This document shows, piece by piece, positions 10,481 to 21,199 of a stretch of 64,000 bases of DNA. A program made the position numbers and the translations under genes. The notes under the pieces are model-generated. The model did no database searches, was not told the origin of the DNA, and was given only the letters and a program-made list of their open reading frames with translations. Each line of letters begins with the position of its first letter. The stretch's first letter is position 1. This DNA is from Orientallactaga sibirica (lineage: Eukaryota > Chordata > Mammalia > Rodentia > Dipodidae): positions 15,661,501-15,725,500 of the forward strand of contig JAEOAD010000040.1 in the NCBI GenBank assembly GCA_036365145.1. The letters are read 5' to 3'.

Positions 10481-10677
10481 TGATCTCTGTTAGTTTTAAA
10501 CTAAATCTACAGGGATAAAATATTTTGGGATATGATGGAGAGTGACGTTTCAAAGGGGAAAGCTGGGGGAGGGAGGGAAGTACCATGGAATATTGTCTAC
10601 AAATAAAGAAGTTGTCAATAAAAAATAAAAACACAGTAGTTAAAAAATGATTTCCCTTTTACAAAAAAGTTAAGAGT

Positions 10678-10822
10678 AAGTAGGCGTGGTGGTGCACGCC
10701 ATTAATCCCAGCACTCGGGAGGCAGAGGTAGGAGGATTGCCGTGATTTTGAAGCCACCCTGAGACTACATAGTGATTTCCAGGTCAGCCTGAGCTAGAGT
10801 GAGACCCTACCTCAGAAAAATC

Positions 10823-10850
<28 letters not shown>
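10678..10850 (+). mobile_element. B1 SINE with perfect 14-bp target duplication
   Basis: Full B1 with a long A-tail. Flanks aaaaagttaagagt at 10664-10677 and 10851-10864 are identical. Confidence 0.96.
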
Positions 10851-10858
<8 letters not shown>

Positions 10859-10940
10859 AAGAGTGGAAGCTTAGTGTTGGGGAAGCTCAGATATCTTTCT
10901 TTAAAGGGAAAAAAATTGAACCAATTGAAATTTTTCTTTA

Positions 10941-11177
10941 AATATTTTTAAAAATATTTTATTTTTATTTATTTATTAAAGAGAAGAGGAGAGAGAGAGA
11001 GAGAATGCGAGAGAGAAGATGAGCATGTGAGCATGCCAAGGCCTCCAACCACTGCAAATGAACTCCAGACGCATGCTGCACCTTGTGCGCCTGGCTTTCA
11101 TGGGATCTGAGGAATTGAACCTGTGTCCTTAGGCTTCACAGGCAAGCTCCTTAACTGCTAAGCCATCTCTACAGTCC
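10941..11177 (-). mobile_element. tRNA-derived SINE
   Basis: Complete reverse-strand copy from T-rich tail to head end (catctctacagtcc). Flanks with aaatttttcttt-like words suggest an aged target duplication. Confidence 0.92.
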
Positions 11178-11407
11178 AAAATTTCTTTTTGTTGAAAATT
11201 TGGAAGGAATTTGAACTATTCAGAATGATTTAAAATTGACCTCAGACATTTAACTGTCAACTGTCATTGGTTACATGGTTTATGTTCAAGCTTATCATTC
11301 CAAAGTGGATTTCTGTTTTAATTGAAAATTTTTGATAGCAGTATAAGATCATGTAAGAGATATTTATGCTTTGTCATGGTATAAATTATTTTTAAAAGGA
11401 TATAAAA

Positions 11408-11549
11408 TTTTTTATTTGTTTTTTTTGAGGGTCTCACTCTAGCTCAAACTGACCTGGAATTCACTATGTAGTCTCAGGGTGGCCTTGAACTCATGGTGAT
11501 CCTCCTACCTCTGCCTCCCAATTAAAGGCATGTGCCACCACACCCAGCC
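11408..11549 (-). mobile_element. B1 SINE with small internal deletion
   Basis: Reverse B1. About 10 bases (the gagtgctggg segment) are missing between ctgcctccc and attaaaggc. Confidence 0.92.
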
Positions 11550-12023
11550 CCGCCTTTTTTTAATCTGTTAGTTTAAAGCTGGCAGGGACAGTTTCAGGAG
11601 AAATGACAATGTGGCCATAGCCAGAATTCTGGAAGGTGGAATATCTGGGATGACTTTTTAGACTTAAACTAAATCAAACCATCTGCCCTGGTGCCAAGGC
11701 TCTCTATCAAAGGGCAGGGACAGGAATTCACTAGTGGCACTCAACCAGCCATAACTACCCAGCCTCACGCTCCCCAGTGTCATCTATGGGCGGTCTCTGA
11801 CGCCCGTGTGACAGTGTTCATATCACCTGCACACTCCGTGGTCACATGGGCCCTCCCACTTCAGAGAAGGCTGGGAAACATGGGTTCTCCATGAACCCTG
11901 GAAGAAGAAAGCTTCCTGAACCGTTGTCTAGTTTCTGACGATGCTCTGGACTCCGCACAAAGAAAGCCTTGTTTTAGAAAGGCATGAAGCAGAAAGGCAC
12001 AAACACCAGAGCGTTTTGGGTTT
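11550..12023. other. No gene or clear repeat
   Basis: Unique-looking DNA. The short open frame 11691-11894 shows no family signature. Confidence 0.5.
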
Positions 12024-12068
12024 TGTTTTCCTTCTACTTCTCCTCCTCCTCCTCCTCCTTCTTCTTTT
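12024..12068. repeat. (CTC/CTT)n pyrimidine tract
   Basis: Imperfect trinucleotide CTC then CTT repeat, adjoining the T-rich/GT-rich end of a reverse B3. Confidence 0.9.
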
Positions 12069-12366
12069 TGGCACGTGTGGGTTCATGTGTGTGAGTGCAG
12101 GCACGTGTGTGCCACAGCATACGTGTGGAGGTCAGAGGACAACTTTGGGTGTTGGTTTCTACGAACCTCCTTGATTGACACAGCATCTCTAGCTGGCCTA
12201 GGAACTTCTGAGGGATTCTCCTGTGTGCCTCCCTTGTCATTGGAGGTACGCTGGGAATGAAGACACTCACACTACAGCGTCTGGCTTTGCGCAGGTTCTG
12301 GGGATCCGAACTCAGGTCCTCACACCTGTGCAGCAAGCACTTCATCCCCTGAGCCATCTCTCCAGA
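12069..12366 (-). mobile_element. B3 SINE (B2 superfamily)
   Basis: Reverse-strand GT-rich end, then gtggaggtcagaggacaac, gatccgaactcagg (B box) and gagccatctctcc (head). Known: B3/B2 elements are rodent tRNA-derived SINEs. Confidence 0.85.
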
Positions 12367-12370
12367 GCCC

Positions 12371-12457
12371 TGTTTTGTTTTCTCTTTTGCAGTGCTGGAG
12401 ATTGAACCCTGGGCCTTGTACGTACTGAGCAAGCATTTTACCACTGAGCTACACCCA
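12371..12457 (-). mobile_element. ID-like SINE
   Basis: Reverse ID words gtgctggagattgaaccc and ttaccactgagctacaccc, directly beside the B3. Confidence 0.75.
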
Positions 12458-12463
12458 CCGCCA

Positions 12464-13324
12464 CCAAAGCTATTTGAGTTACTGGGATTTAGTGACCTAC
12501 TAGACAGGAACGTGAAGAGGGAGGGTAGAGCTGTTTCCTAACTAGAAGCTGTCTGAAAATTACTTCTAAATAGTGATTGAACATGGCTCAGAACACTTTT
12601 GTTTATTCCAAAGTCCTCCTGAAACAGTGACCTATTAAGTCACCAGATGTGTGCATAAGCTGCCTTTTACATTCACAACAGACCTGATGATTTTCAGAGG
12701 TCACAGTCTGATTTGAAAGAGGATATCATCTAGTTAACGTGAATTAACACTAACAAGTACAGTACTGTTGCCGCTACATGAAAGGCCTTTACAGTAAAGA
12801 AAAGTCATGAAATGACATGCTAATTTAGTGTGTGGGCACCGGAAGGGCCATTACCTACTCAAAACATGGTTGTAAAAGAATCAACGGGGAGGGCTGGCTC
12901 CTAATGGTTTCAGCGTGGGAGGGCAAGCTGCTTGCAAGTCTTGGCTCCAACGTGGGGTCAGCAAGATCAGTAGCCCAGTGTTGACCTTTCTGTTTGGAAT
13001 CTCTTCTGTCGACTCACCAGACTCTGGTGACTTGATGAGCCAAAGAACAGAAATGTAGCAGTGCTCTTCACCTGAACCCTAAGCCTCCTACGTAGCTAGC
13101 TTGCTTTCTTTCCTTCTTTATTTTTTTTTCTTCCTTTCTTCTTTCTTTTAGTATAATTAGCATTGCTGGGACTCAGAGCAGAGCAGTCGCTGAAGACATA
13201 CCACCTTTCTCTCAATTAAATCAGCGAATGAGCACAGGAGGACCCACTGGGAAGATGGAGTGGGTGCATGATAACACAACCGCATAAAGTCCATTTGTTC
13301 TTTATTTAAGAGTGACTTTTGAAA
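12464..13324. other. No gene; pyrimidine tract near 13103-13151
   Basis: No supported gene or interspersed repeat. A CTTT/CTTC-rich tract lies near the right end. Confidence 0.55.
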
Positions 13325-13337
13325 AAAGTTACATGCA

Positions 13338-13572
13338 GGCTGGAGAGATGGCTTAGTGGTTAACACACTTACCTGTGAAGCCTAAGGACCCAGAATTGGC
13401 TCCCCAGAACCCACATAAGCCAGATGCAAAAGATGCCACATGTGCACAAGGTCGTGAATGTGCACAAGAGGGTGCATGCATCTGGAGTTGGAGTCAAGTG
13501 GCTAGAGGCCCTGGCAAACCAATTTTCTCTTTGTCTCTCTCACATGCTCTTGCTCTCTCTCATGACTTTTTT
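13338..13572 (+). mobile_element. tRNA-derived SINE, long-body variant, 12-bp target duplication
   Basis: Flanks aaagttacatgc at 13325-13336 and 13573-13584 are identical. Its body between gccagatgca and catctgg is longer than usual, comparable to the copies at 2100 and 47522. The B box is mutated (aattggctcccc). Confidence 0.93.
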
Positions 13573-13799
13573 AAAGTTACATGCCTGATAGAAAGAGAAT
13601 GAAAATTCTCTTTTTTAGCAGCAGCATTGATGCAGTTACATATGTATCAGATAGCAAGGGTACCCGTCCCCTTGGAGTCCAATTGGAATTTTGAGTCCTT
13701 ATCTGATCGCCTGATGATACAACGATAGCTCTTTTTATAATCAATCCATTAGAACTTTCCAATACTAACCACTATCTACTTATGGTAGAAAATTATGAC

Positions 13800-14230
13800 T
13801 ATATAAATATTAAATCACCTTTAATCCCATTACCTGCAGATAATCACTGTAAATGTTTTGATGTCTTTTGATTCATAGGACTGTGTATGCAAAAAATATA
13901 CATATGCCTATATACATAAGGCTTTAGATATAAATTAACCTTTATATCAAGGGTGTTTCCCAAGTTTTCAACAATTTCGTTTTAGCAGTTGCATTATATT
14001 CTAAAAATTACTATTATTTATTTAGGCATTTTTCTATTTTTGTCCGTGTTAGCTGCTTCCAGCTTTTGAATATCCTTGTGCATAAATCTTTGTCCTTATC
14101 TTTGATTACTTCCGTAGGATAAAGCCCTAGAAATGGAATCACTAGGTCAAGGGTTATAATCCTTCAGGCTCCTGATAACTGTGGGTCACATTGTACCCCA
14201 AGGAAATTTGCTGCGGTTAATTCCCAGCCT
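13800..14230 (-). mobile_element. Old L1-type fragment
   Basis: Reverse-strand words gcagataatcactgtaaatg, gcagttgcattatattc, tttatttaggca and aatggaatcactaggtcaag follow the order in ancient mammalian L1 (ME/MC-like) sequences. Confidence 0.6.
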
Positions 14231-15079
14231 CTGGTCATAGGGGAGCCTAGCTTACTGAAATCATTTCAGCTGTGAGCAGTACTGTGTGTTTACCCATCGG
14301 AATCTGGGTATGCCTGGCCTCTGTAGCTTCGTGGGCCGCTTCATGCCTGGTCACCTTGAGTACAGTCTAGCAAAGCTTATTGTGGCTGTCCTGCAGAAAG
14401 GTTAACAAGAACGGACGTGGCTGTTTCCTATGTGACCTGCCTTATGCTGTGCCTTAGGAACGAGGCCGGGCCTGTGTGAGTTTTGTTTGCTTTGTGTGTT
14501 CTCTGCATCCTTGGGAGCATTGTGTTTGCTCTCCAGGTTGGATATGCTGCCCCTCTGCTGGGGCTCATTCCCAGAATTGTCCAACAATGCAGACAACTCC
14601 AAGCGTGAAAAGTGCACTTCATGAACCCACTGGAGTTGTCCTGCTGACAGAAGTTGATTGAGCGAATCCACATCACTGTGACTTGAGTGATTCTGCCCGC
14701 ACAGGATGAATGGGGAAAATTCACTGGAAGGAAATTGGCCTCTGACGTGTGAGAACATTAGATTATTGCCATCAGGAGCAAGGCTTGTCATGAGACCGGT
14801 TTTGGCTTGCTTGTTATTAGAGCAACGTAAGATTCGCTCCAAGATTTAGATCTGCCTTTCTCTAGGTATATATGTGCTAATTGTCTCCTTTTCCATTTTA
14901 ATAGTCCACAAATGACACATTTTTACTATTTATAGTTTATAATGTTTGGTTTATTCTGTAAAAGCCTCAAAATTGCACCAAGCATTTCTCGTAAGTGATT
15001 AACAACAGCATAGAAATGAACAAAACATTCAGAAATGTGAGTGCTTAACAGGTAAAAATAAAAGTCTACTAAAGGCTCT
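14231..15079. other. No gene or clear repeat
   Basis: Reverse open frames 14402-14842 (146 codons) and 14428-14724 overlap in different frames. No domain is recognisable and no splice context was found, so neither is called. Confidence 0.5.
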
Positions 15080-15170
15080 GATTCTGAAACAGTGAATGAA
15101 ACCAGCAAAGCCCATCCCTGTAGAGCTCCCCTTCCAGTGTGGGAAGTGGTTAAGAAGTAGTGTGTTTTAC
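15080..15170 (-). mobile_element. L2 3'-end fragment
   Basis: Reverse words acagtgaatgaaaccagcaa and cctgtagagctccccttcc fit L2. Diverged. Confidence 0.5.
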
Positions 15171-15957
15171 GTGCTGATCATAGCTTTGGAGAAGAATAGA
15201 AAAGGAAGAGTAAAGAGGGCATGAAGTGGGTACAGCTGTGCTGTGTTATGGTCATAGTCTAGAGAGGCTCCTTGAAAGAGACTTTGAATACACCTGGATG
15301 GGTCAGAGCCATGACCCTTTTGGAGATGGGCCGTGACTGACCTGGTGTGGGGAATACCAACGTTTCAGTCACGGCTTGCTGCTTGTCCTCCTGAACACAA
15401 CCTGGAGATCAGAAAGAGAGCAAAGAGGGCTAGGAGGAGAGGCGGCAGAGCTCAGGGCAGGGAGGACCTGTTCCCTGTCAGAAGGGATTTGGCTCTGTGT
15501 GGGCAGAGGGTCACAGAGGGTTGAAGAGGAAATGATAGGGTCTGCCTTTGACTTAGGATGGCAGCAGAGGCTGGCTGTCCATAGACATGGAGGAAAGGAA
15601 TCTGTGGGTAGAGTTTGGGAGAAGAGAAGTGGAGAAACATGGCAGGCCCCATCTGATGGCTTCCGCACTGTGTGCAGCACAAAGCCAGAATGCCAGCTGG
15701 GAGTGAGGTCAGGGAAGAGAGCAGAGGCGACTGGTGATGCTCCAGAGTGTGGGAGACAGGACGAACCCGCCATGTGCAGGAGTAAGAAAGGTGGACCTGA
15801 ATGGACCTGATGGACCACGATCGCCAGGGACACGAGCAAAGGACAAATGGATTTTTCAAACTGTTTGCAATTTCTCTTTAAGCAGCTGTCCCCCACCCCG
15901 ACTCTCAACCTGGAGCCCTCTGCTCATTTTCTTCTAGTCCAGTACAGTGTAACACCC
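15171..15957. other. No gene; GC-richer segment with opposed open frames
   Basis: Open frames on both strands (15369-15908 reverse, 15376-15810 forward) overlap almost completely. This is expected by chance in GC-richer DNA, and neither resembles a known protein. Confidence 0.5.
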
Positions 15958-16005
15958 AGAGCTGTCCTGCTACGTAGTGAGACCTCATCTCAAAACAAAA
16001 TTGTT
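15958..16005 (+). mobile_element. B1/B4 3'-end fragment
   Basis: ctacgtagtgagacctcatctcaaaa-type ending of a 7SL-derived SINE; the rest is missing or unrecognisable. Confidence 0.45.
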
Positions 16006-16184
16006 TTTGCACACCCATAGTGCTCACTATGTCACGTTGCATGGAAAACAGACATAACAGATTGCATCGTCAGTGCTGGAAATTTGGGCGAGTTACCTCA
16101 CTCTTTCTCACAGCATGTTTTTATTTAACTTGTTTTTATTCGTCCTCTCTCCTTGTTTTTCATATGTGATCTAAATGTTTTCCA

Positions 16185-16275
16185 CGTTTATTTCTAGTGG
16201 CTGTAGTGTGGTCCATGTGGTACCATTGCTCAACCATTCCCACTACTCGATGAGTTTTCTCCTTATTTTTAGGGA
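16185..16275 (-). mobile_element. Possible L1 fragment
   Basis: ctagtggctgtagtgtggtc and ctcaaccattcccactac resemble the L1 3' ORF2 reverse strand. The flanks 16006-16184 and 16276-16667 show no recognised feature. Confidence 0.4.
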
Positions 16276-16667
16276 AGCAGAAAATAGCCTATTGTGTTAT
16301 AATTAGTCAGTGTGCCCACCCAAATATGATTATGATGGTAAGAACGTCTCTCTTTTAGGAGAAGAGAATGAGGGTGTGAGCAGGGGTCTGGATAATATTT
16401 TGATCATTTTTTTAATGTTTTTAAATACTTGGGAAGTCTTAGGGAAACAAATTTTTCAAGTCTAAGTGACTTTTAAAAATGCCTTATATTGCCAGTTTAA
16501 AACTAAGCATTCTGGATGCATGGAAATTGTTTCTTTCTTTCACATCCTAATTAGAACCACTTACCCATGGATAGTAAAAGATTCATTTTGTCTAGTAAAA
16601 GATTCAGAAACTCACTCATGACTTAGAGCTCTAAAGAGTTATAACGAGAATTAAAAACAAAATCTTG

Positions 16668-16841
16668 GGCTAGTGAGATGGCTCAACGATTAAGGCATGC
16701 ACTTGCAAAGCGGAATGACCTGGGTTCGATCCTCAGGACACACGTAAAGCCAGATGCACAAAGTGGTGCATGTATCTGGAGTTCGTTTGTAGCAGCTAGA
16801 GGCCCTGGTGTACCTATTCGTTCTCTCTCTCTGCTTACCAA

Positions 16842-16880
<39 letters not shown>
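16668..16880 (+). mobile_element. tRNA-derived SINE with (AAAT)n tail
   Basis: A box gatggctcaacg, B box gggttcgatcct, complete body, tail of about 9 AAAT units. Confidence 0.93.
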
Positions 16881-16881
<1 letters not shown>

Positions 16882-16894
16882 CAATCCTGGATCA

Positions 16895-17084
16895 TGCTGG
16901 AGAGATGGCTTAGTGGTTAAGGTTAAGCCTAAAGTCCCATGTTCCATTCTCAAGTACCCATGTAAGCCAGATGCACAAGGTAGCACATGTGTCTGGAGAG
17001 GCCCTGCCATGTCCATTCTCTCTCTCTGTATATATATACCTCTTTCTCTTTGTCTCAAATAAATAAATTAACTTTAAAAAAAAA
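16895..17084 (+). mobile_element. tRNA-derived SINE, internal deletion, 12-bp target duplication
   Basis: Flanks aatcctggatca at 16883-16894 and 17085-17096 are identical. About 18 bases between tctggag and aggccctg are missing, and the head is shortened before the B box. It landed just downstream of the preceding SINE. Confidence 0.93.
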
Positions 17085-17096
17085 AATCCTGGATCA

Positions 17097-18059
17097 CTGG
17101 AGTTTCGAAAATCTACACAAAGTTTTGGTGACTTTTTAGAAATTCACATAGAATGGACTATGATTTGTCCAGTTTTTCTGACTCTGCTTACACCCTAAAA
17201 AAAAAAAAACATAAAAGGAAAATACTAGTGTAGAAAAGAGATAATTTTCTTCTTTTCTGTACGATCCAGGAGTAGTAACCAGCAAGCTGTTTGCGACAGT
17301 CGATTAATTTCCATGGTGACTGTAATGTTGCAAACATGAGATGATTGGCTAGTTCAGCATGAAGGTCCAGGAAGACTCTTATTTGAATACGATCATCCAA
17401 AACCAATGCCAAGGGAATATTATCCGAGCTGCTTCCAGCATTTGTCCTTTTCAGATGTTCTCACTGTCCCCAGAGCTTTGTGTTAACTTGCGAGGACTTT
17501 TGTTACTTCTGGTTGTTGTTGAATGTTTAGTTTTGTTTGATGGTCTGTTATATTTCCCCACCCAACATGACCCAGTGAGAAAATGGTTATTTTTAGCATT
17601 AGAAACTCCTCTAAAATGCAGTCTCTGCCTTCAGCTCGTCCTTCAGAAGAAAGATTTATTTTGGAACTTTGGTCCAAAACATCTGTACTTTGTGGTGGAC
17701 AAGCATCTGCCTTCCTGTAAGAGCTGCTGGCCTTCTGATCCCAAATAAACCCACTTTGCTCTTTGAAAACCCCAGAGCTGTGCCGGCTTATTCTTTAATC
17801 TAGAGTGCCTCCTTGTGGCCTGCGCAGGTGACTACAGAAGGAAAAAGCACCCAACCGTTCGCTACTTAGCTCTCCTTTCCTCACCAAGCTTAGTGAGCCG
17901 TTCAAGGCGGGGCACGTTGTGATGCAGACACGACCTGGGGATGCAGTCTGGAGGTCAAGCCCTAGGCAGCTGTGCTGCGTCCTGGAACACGGCCGATGCA
18001 GGCAGGCTCCCTTGGAGCTGTGGTTGACAGCACACCCTGAAGGGCTGCTCCCCAGGAGC
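17097..18059. other. No gene assigned; AATAAA at 17744-17749
   Basis: SINE-free. A forward open frame (17359-17748, 129 codons) ends near an AATAAA hexamer. No protein family is recognisable, so a lncRNA 3' end, an LTR remnant or chance are all possible. Confidence 0.4.
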
Positions 18060-18270
18060 CTGCCTGATGGCTTCTTCCATCCCTGGCCTTAGCTGTGCTT
18101 TTGTTCTCGACTGGTGTGCGGCCCCTGCTGTAACTTCCTTGAGGACAGGGCTGCAGCTTCCCTTGCCTCTGTGTCCACCCAAGGCCCGGCCTGCAGCCCT
18201 GGACCATGGCGAAGTGTCTGAGCTCCAGCTATGGTGCATCAGAGACCCAGAATCCACCCTCGTGGCCTGT
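18060..18270 (+). mobile_element. Possible L2 fragment
   Basis: gtaacttccttgaggacagg followed by cttcccttgcctctgtgtcc is similar to the L2 3' region motif (cttgagggcaggg). Weak. Confidence 0.4.
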
Positions 18271-19671
18271 GCCTAACCTACCAAGCATGTGGTTAGTTTT
18301 TATTACCATGTTGTTGTTGTTTTCCTGTATTTACTCTTTTAAAATTGCCTTAAATGTAGTGGGGATCTGCTTAATGAGAAACTGAGGTAGCAAATAGCAG
18401 ACCCTGTTAACAAAGCTAGACATTTTAACATCGCTCCTCCTTTGTCCTCTGAACTTGCTAACTTTTGGTTTATTTTGCTAAATCATTACCTTGCAATGTC
18501 ACTTTTATTCAAAACATCTGCCGCCGGCACTAGCTCCATAGACCACACTGGTGAATCTGCAAGCACAGAGCGAGCACTCCTCTGCCCTGTAAGAGCAGTG
18601 CGGGGGGAGTGCTGGATCACTGTCGCTTTCACAGAACAGGGATGCCTAGCCGTGTGTGGTCATGTCCTAACCAACTGCATCAAAGTGTCCTGTGAAGGAC
18701 ACTGTTTGCTTTCAAGAGTACACTTACCTATGTTCTGAACACTCAGCTACATGCCATCAGACTCGTGGATTTCTTCAACAAAGAGCCATTGACTTTCAGT
18801 GTGCTTGGCATTGCTCTGTGCTATGGAAATAGGTGTCTTCCCTGGGCTTTCTGAGGAGCACCCTGATGTAAAGAGCCCAGGGCCTCACGTCGCCGAGGAA
18901 TGCACACACAATGCTACATAGACAGCATGGGTTGAGGGCCCTGTCAAGTGGTCAGCACGCCGTACTGCCAAGTCAAGCGAGAGTAGCATGTGGATGACAC
19001 AAGAGCCACACGAGCAAGGATCCATCCCACACACAGGACGTTCACTTGGGCCGGGCAAGGAAGGAACCATCAGATTTTAGGTGTGGCCAGTAAGAGCCAG
19101 GCACTGACTGTAAGTCCTTCCTCACCCCCTTCCAGCGTGGGTTGCAGATGCTGACTTTATACAGCCTCTGAAGCTTTCTGCCCTCGGTCTTCATGCTGAG
19201 TATCCTCCTGCCTGGGGCATCAGCGCTGCTGGCTGTCACCAGGGCTACCCGCCTTTTTCCTGAAGGAAGCCTGCACTTCTGCATCACCGCACACCACCAC
19301 CAGCGTGTGACACCATATGTCCCTATCTCCCTTTCTCGTGGGAAAGGCGGTGTGTCTGTTTTCCTTCAAGGCCTAGCCCTTGCCTATCATCTGATGGCTT
19401 AATAAAGATGTGTTCATCAGATGAGATAATTAATCTAATCCCCAGTGGCTGTCTGGTATCATATCTCTGTATGTGACTTCAGGATACCAGATACTTGTGA
19501 ATTGGCCCTTTTAAGTTGATGTTCAAGAAAGAGGAGATCCCCTGTTATTTATTGAGAGGAATGTAAACAGCCTCACTGCACAGACCCTAACCAATAATAT
19601 CCTTTTTAAGGTGGTGAGCATAGGAGGGATTTTTGAATTATAAAGAAACATATGATTTAAAGACTTGTAAA
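18271..19671. other. No gene or clear repeat
   Basis: Unique-looking, SINE-free. Short open frames on both strands have no motif. Confidence 0.5.
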
Positions 19672-19858
19672 AAATATTTTTATTTGTCCATTTGCAAGGG
19701 GAGGCGAGGGGTGCACCAGGGACTCTTGCCATTGCAGATGAACTCTAGACACACACACCACTTTGCACACCAGCCTTCATGTGGGTACTAGGGCATTGAG
19801 CCCAGGCTGTCAGGCTTTGTAAGCAAGCACCTTTAACCATGGAACCATCTCTCCAGCT
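19672..19858 (-). mobile_element. tRNA-derived SINE, old copy
   Basis: Diverged reverse-strand copy with the head end aaccatctctccagctt and no long simple-repeat tract. Possible aged target duplication cttgtaaa. Confidence 0.85.
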
Positions 19859-21154
19859 TAGAAACATGTTCTTGTAAATAAAAAGGAAGACAAACAGCCT
19901 AGGGTCTATCCTCCAGCCTATTCCCTCATCTGTATGGGAAGGGTGGGTCACATGATCCTAGACACTTGCTGAAGCAAATATTGTTCATAGGAGCTGCAAC
20001 ATAAATACTAAAGAAAAGCTATTGCATGACTGCCAAAACCCCACACACTATTAATTAGGATTCTATACACTCCTCGTGTGTAGTCTAGAAGAAAAAGTGA
20101 AGACCGCCTCCCCAGGGGCGCTCAGCACATAAGAGTTAAATGGCTTGTGTTGACTGACTGAAAGAATGAAAAAAATAATAAACTCATGAAAAGAATCCAA
20201 ATAGTGAGAAGGGAAATGTTCAAGAAGAGAAGGGATAATTATCTGTAAGGGCACAAATGGACATTTTCTGATAAAAAGAAGATATTTAAGCCTTTCCATC
20301 ACTTCTTCACACAAAAAAAGGCCCATGGCTCGACAGTAGAGTACCCGTCTAAGGACTCGAGGCCATGGAAGCAGCATAGCATGACTCCTCCTCCTCTTCC
20401 TCTTCACTCTCTGATTTTGGGTCAGAGGATCTGATGTGAGATCTTTTGGACATGCATATAATAAGGAGGAGTTTCGGGAAGGTGCTGGGAAGTGTGAAGA
20501 GTCCAATCTAAGTGGATGTTCTCCCCTGGTCTGTATGTGGTGGCTGTTTCCTGGAGCCCTCCCGCTCTCACACACGAGGGCACAGTGTTTGTTGTTGACC
20601 AGCTGGTCCTTTGGAATGGGTGCTGGAGCGCTGCGTCCCCTGCGTCTGTAGCTGGCTGAGTGTGGCGCAGTTCAGTCTAGCGAGGGCCCCTTCCTGTCAT
20701 AAATAAGATTACTTTCATTTCACTTGTGGAGTGTGCTAGTCCTCAGAGTAATGAATTTCCTCTGTGCCTTTGAGCACACAAACATGGTTTTCATTAGCTT
20801 TCTCTCAAAAAAAAGAGGGAGACATACAAGAGAATCTGAGCAAAATTAATAAGATGTCAATTAACTCCATAAATGCAGATGCTTTTATTTTTGCCAACTG
20901 GCTAGAGCAGACTGATGAGCACAGCCAGAAAGAAAATGAAGCAGGGGAGAGAGGACCCTGATTTGATCCGATGTAAGCAAAGAAATGAAAGAAAGAGAAG
21001 ATACCTTTCCAAAGATTATTTTAAAGAGAAGTACCCCAGAAAGCCTGTTAGAGTATCCTCCAAACCAGAGCAGTAGCCTCATGCTGTTCTGGAACAGAGA
21101 ACCACACTTAGTGGGCATCCCAGTGCTCCTTGAGCGTCACCTCCCCCTTCTCTG

Positions 21155-21155
<1 letters not shown>
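19859..21155. other. No gene; SINE-free unique DNA
   Basis: A weak ID-like patch at about 20320-20375 (ggctcgacagtagagtaccc) is all I recognise. The reverse open frame 20063-20575 (170 codons) has no recognisable domain. Confidence 0.5.

Positions 21156-21197
<42 letters not shown>
21156..21197. repeat. (GT)n microsatellite
   Basis: Uninterrupted GT run of about 20 units. Confidence 0.98.

Positions 21198-21199
<2 letters not shown>

Noticed and set aside
12034..12444. 136-codon reverse open frame
   Set aside because: It reads through a B3, an ID-like element and a trinucleotide repeat (Glu/Lys-rich end).
14402..14842. 146-codon reverse open frame as an exon
   Set aside because: No recognisable domain, competing frames in the same interval, and no acceptor or donor arrangement supporting an exon.
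15369..15908. 179-codon reverse open frame
   Set aside because: A 144-codon forward frame covers the same bases. GC-richer DNA with few stop codons explains both, and no protein family is recognised.
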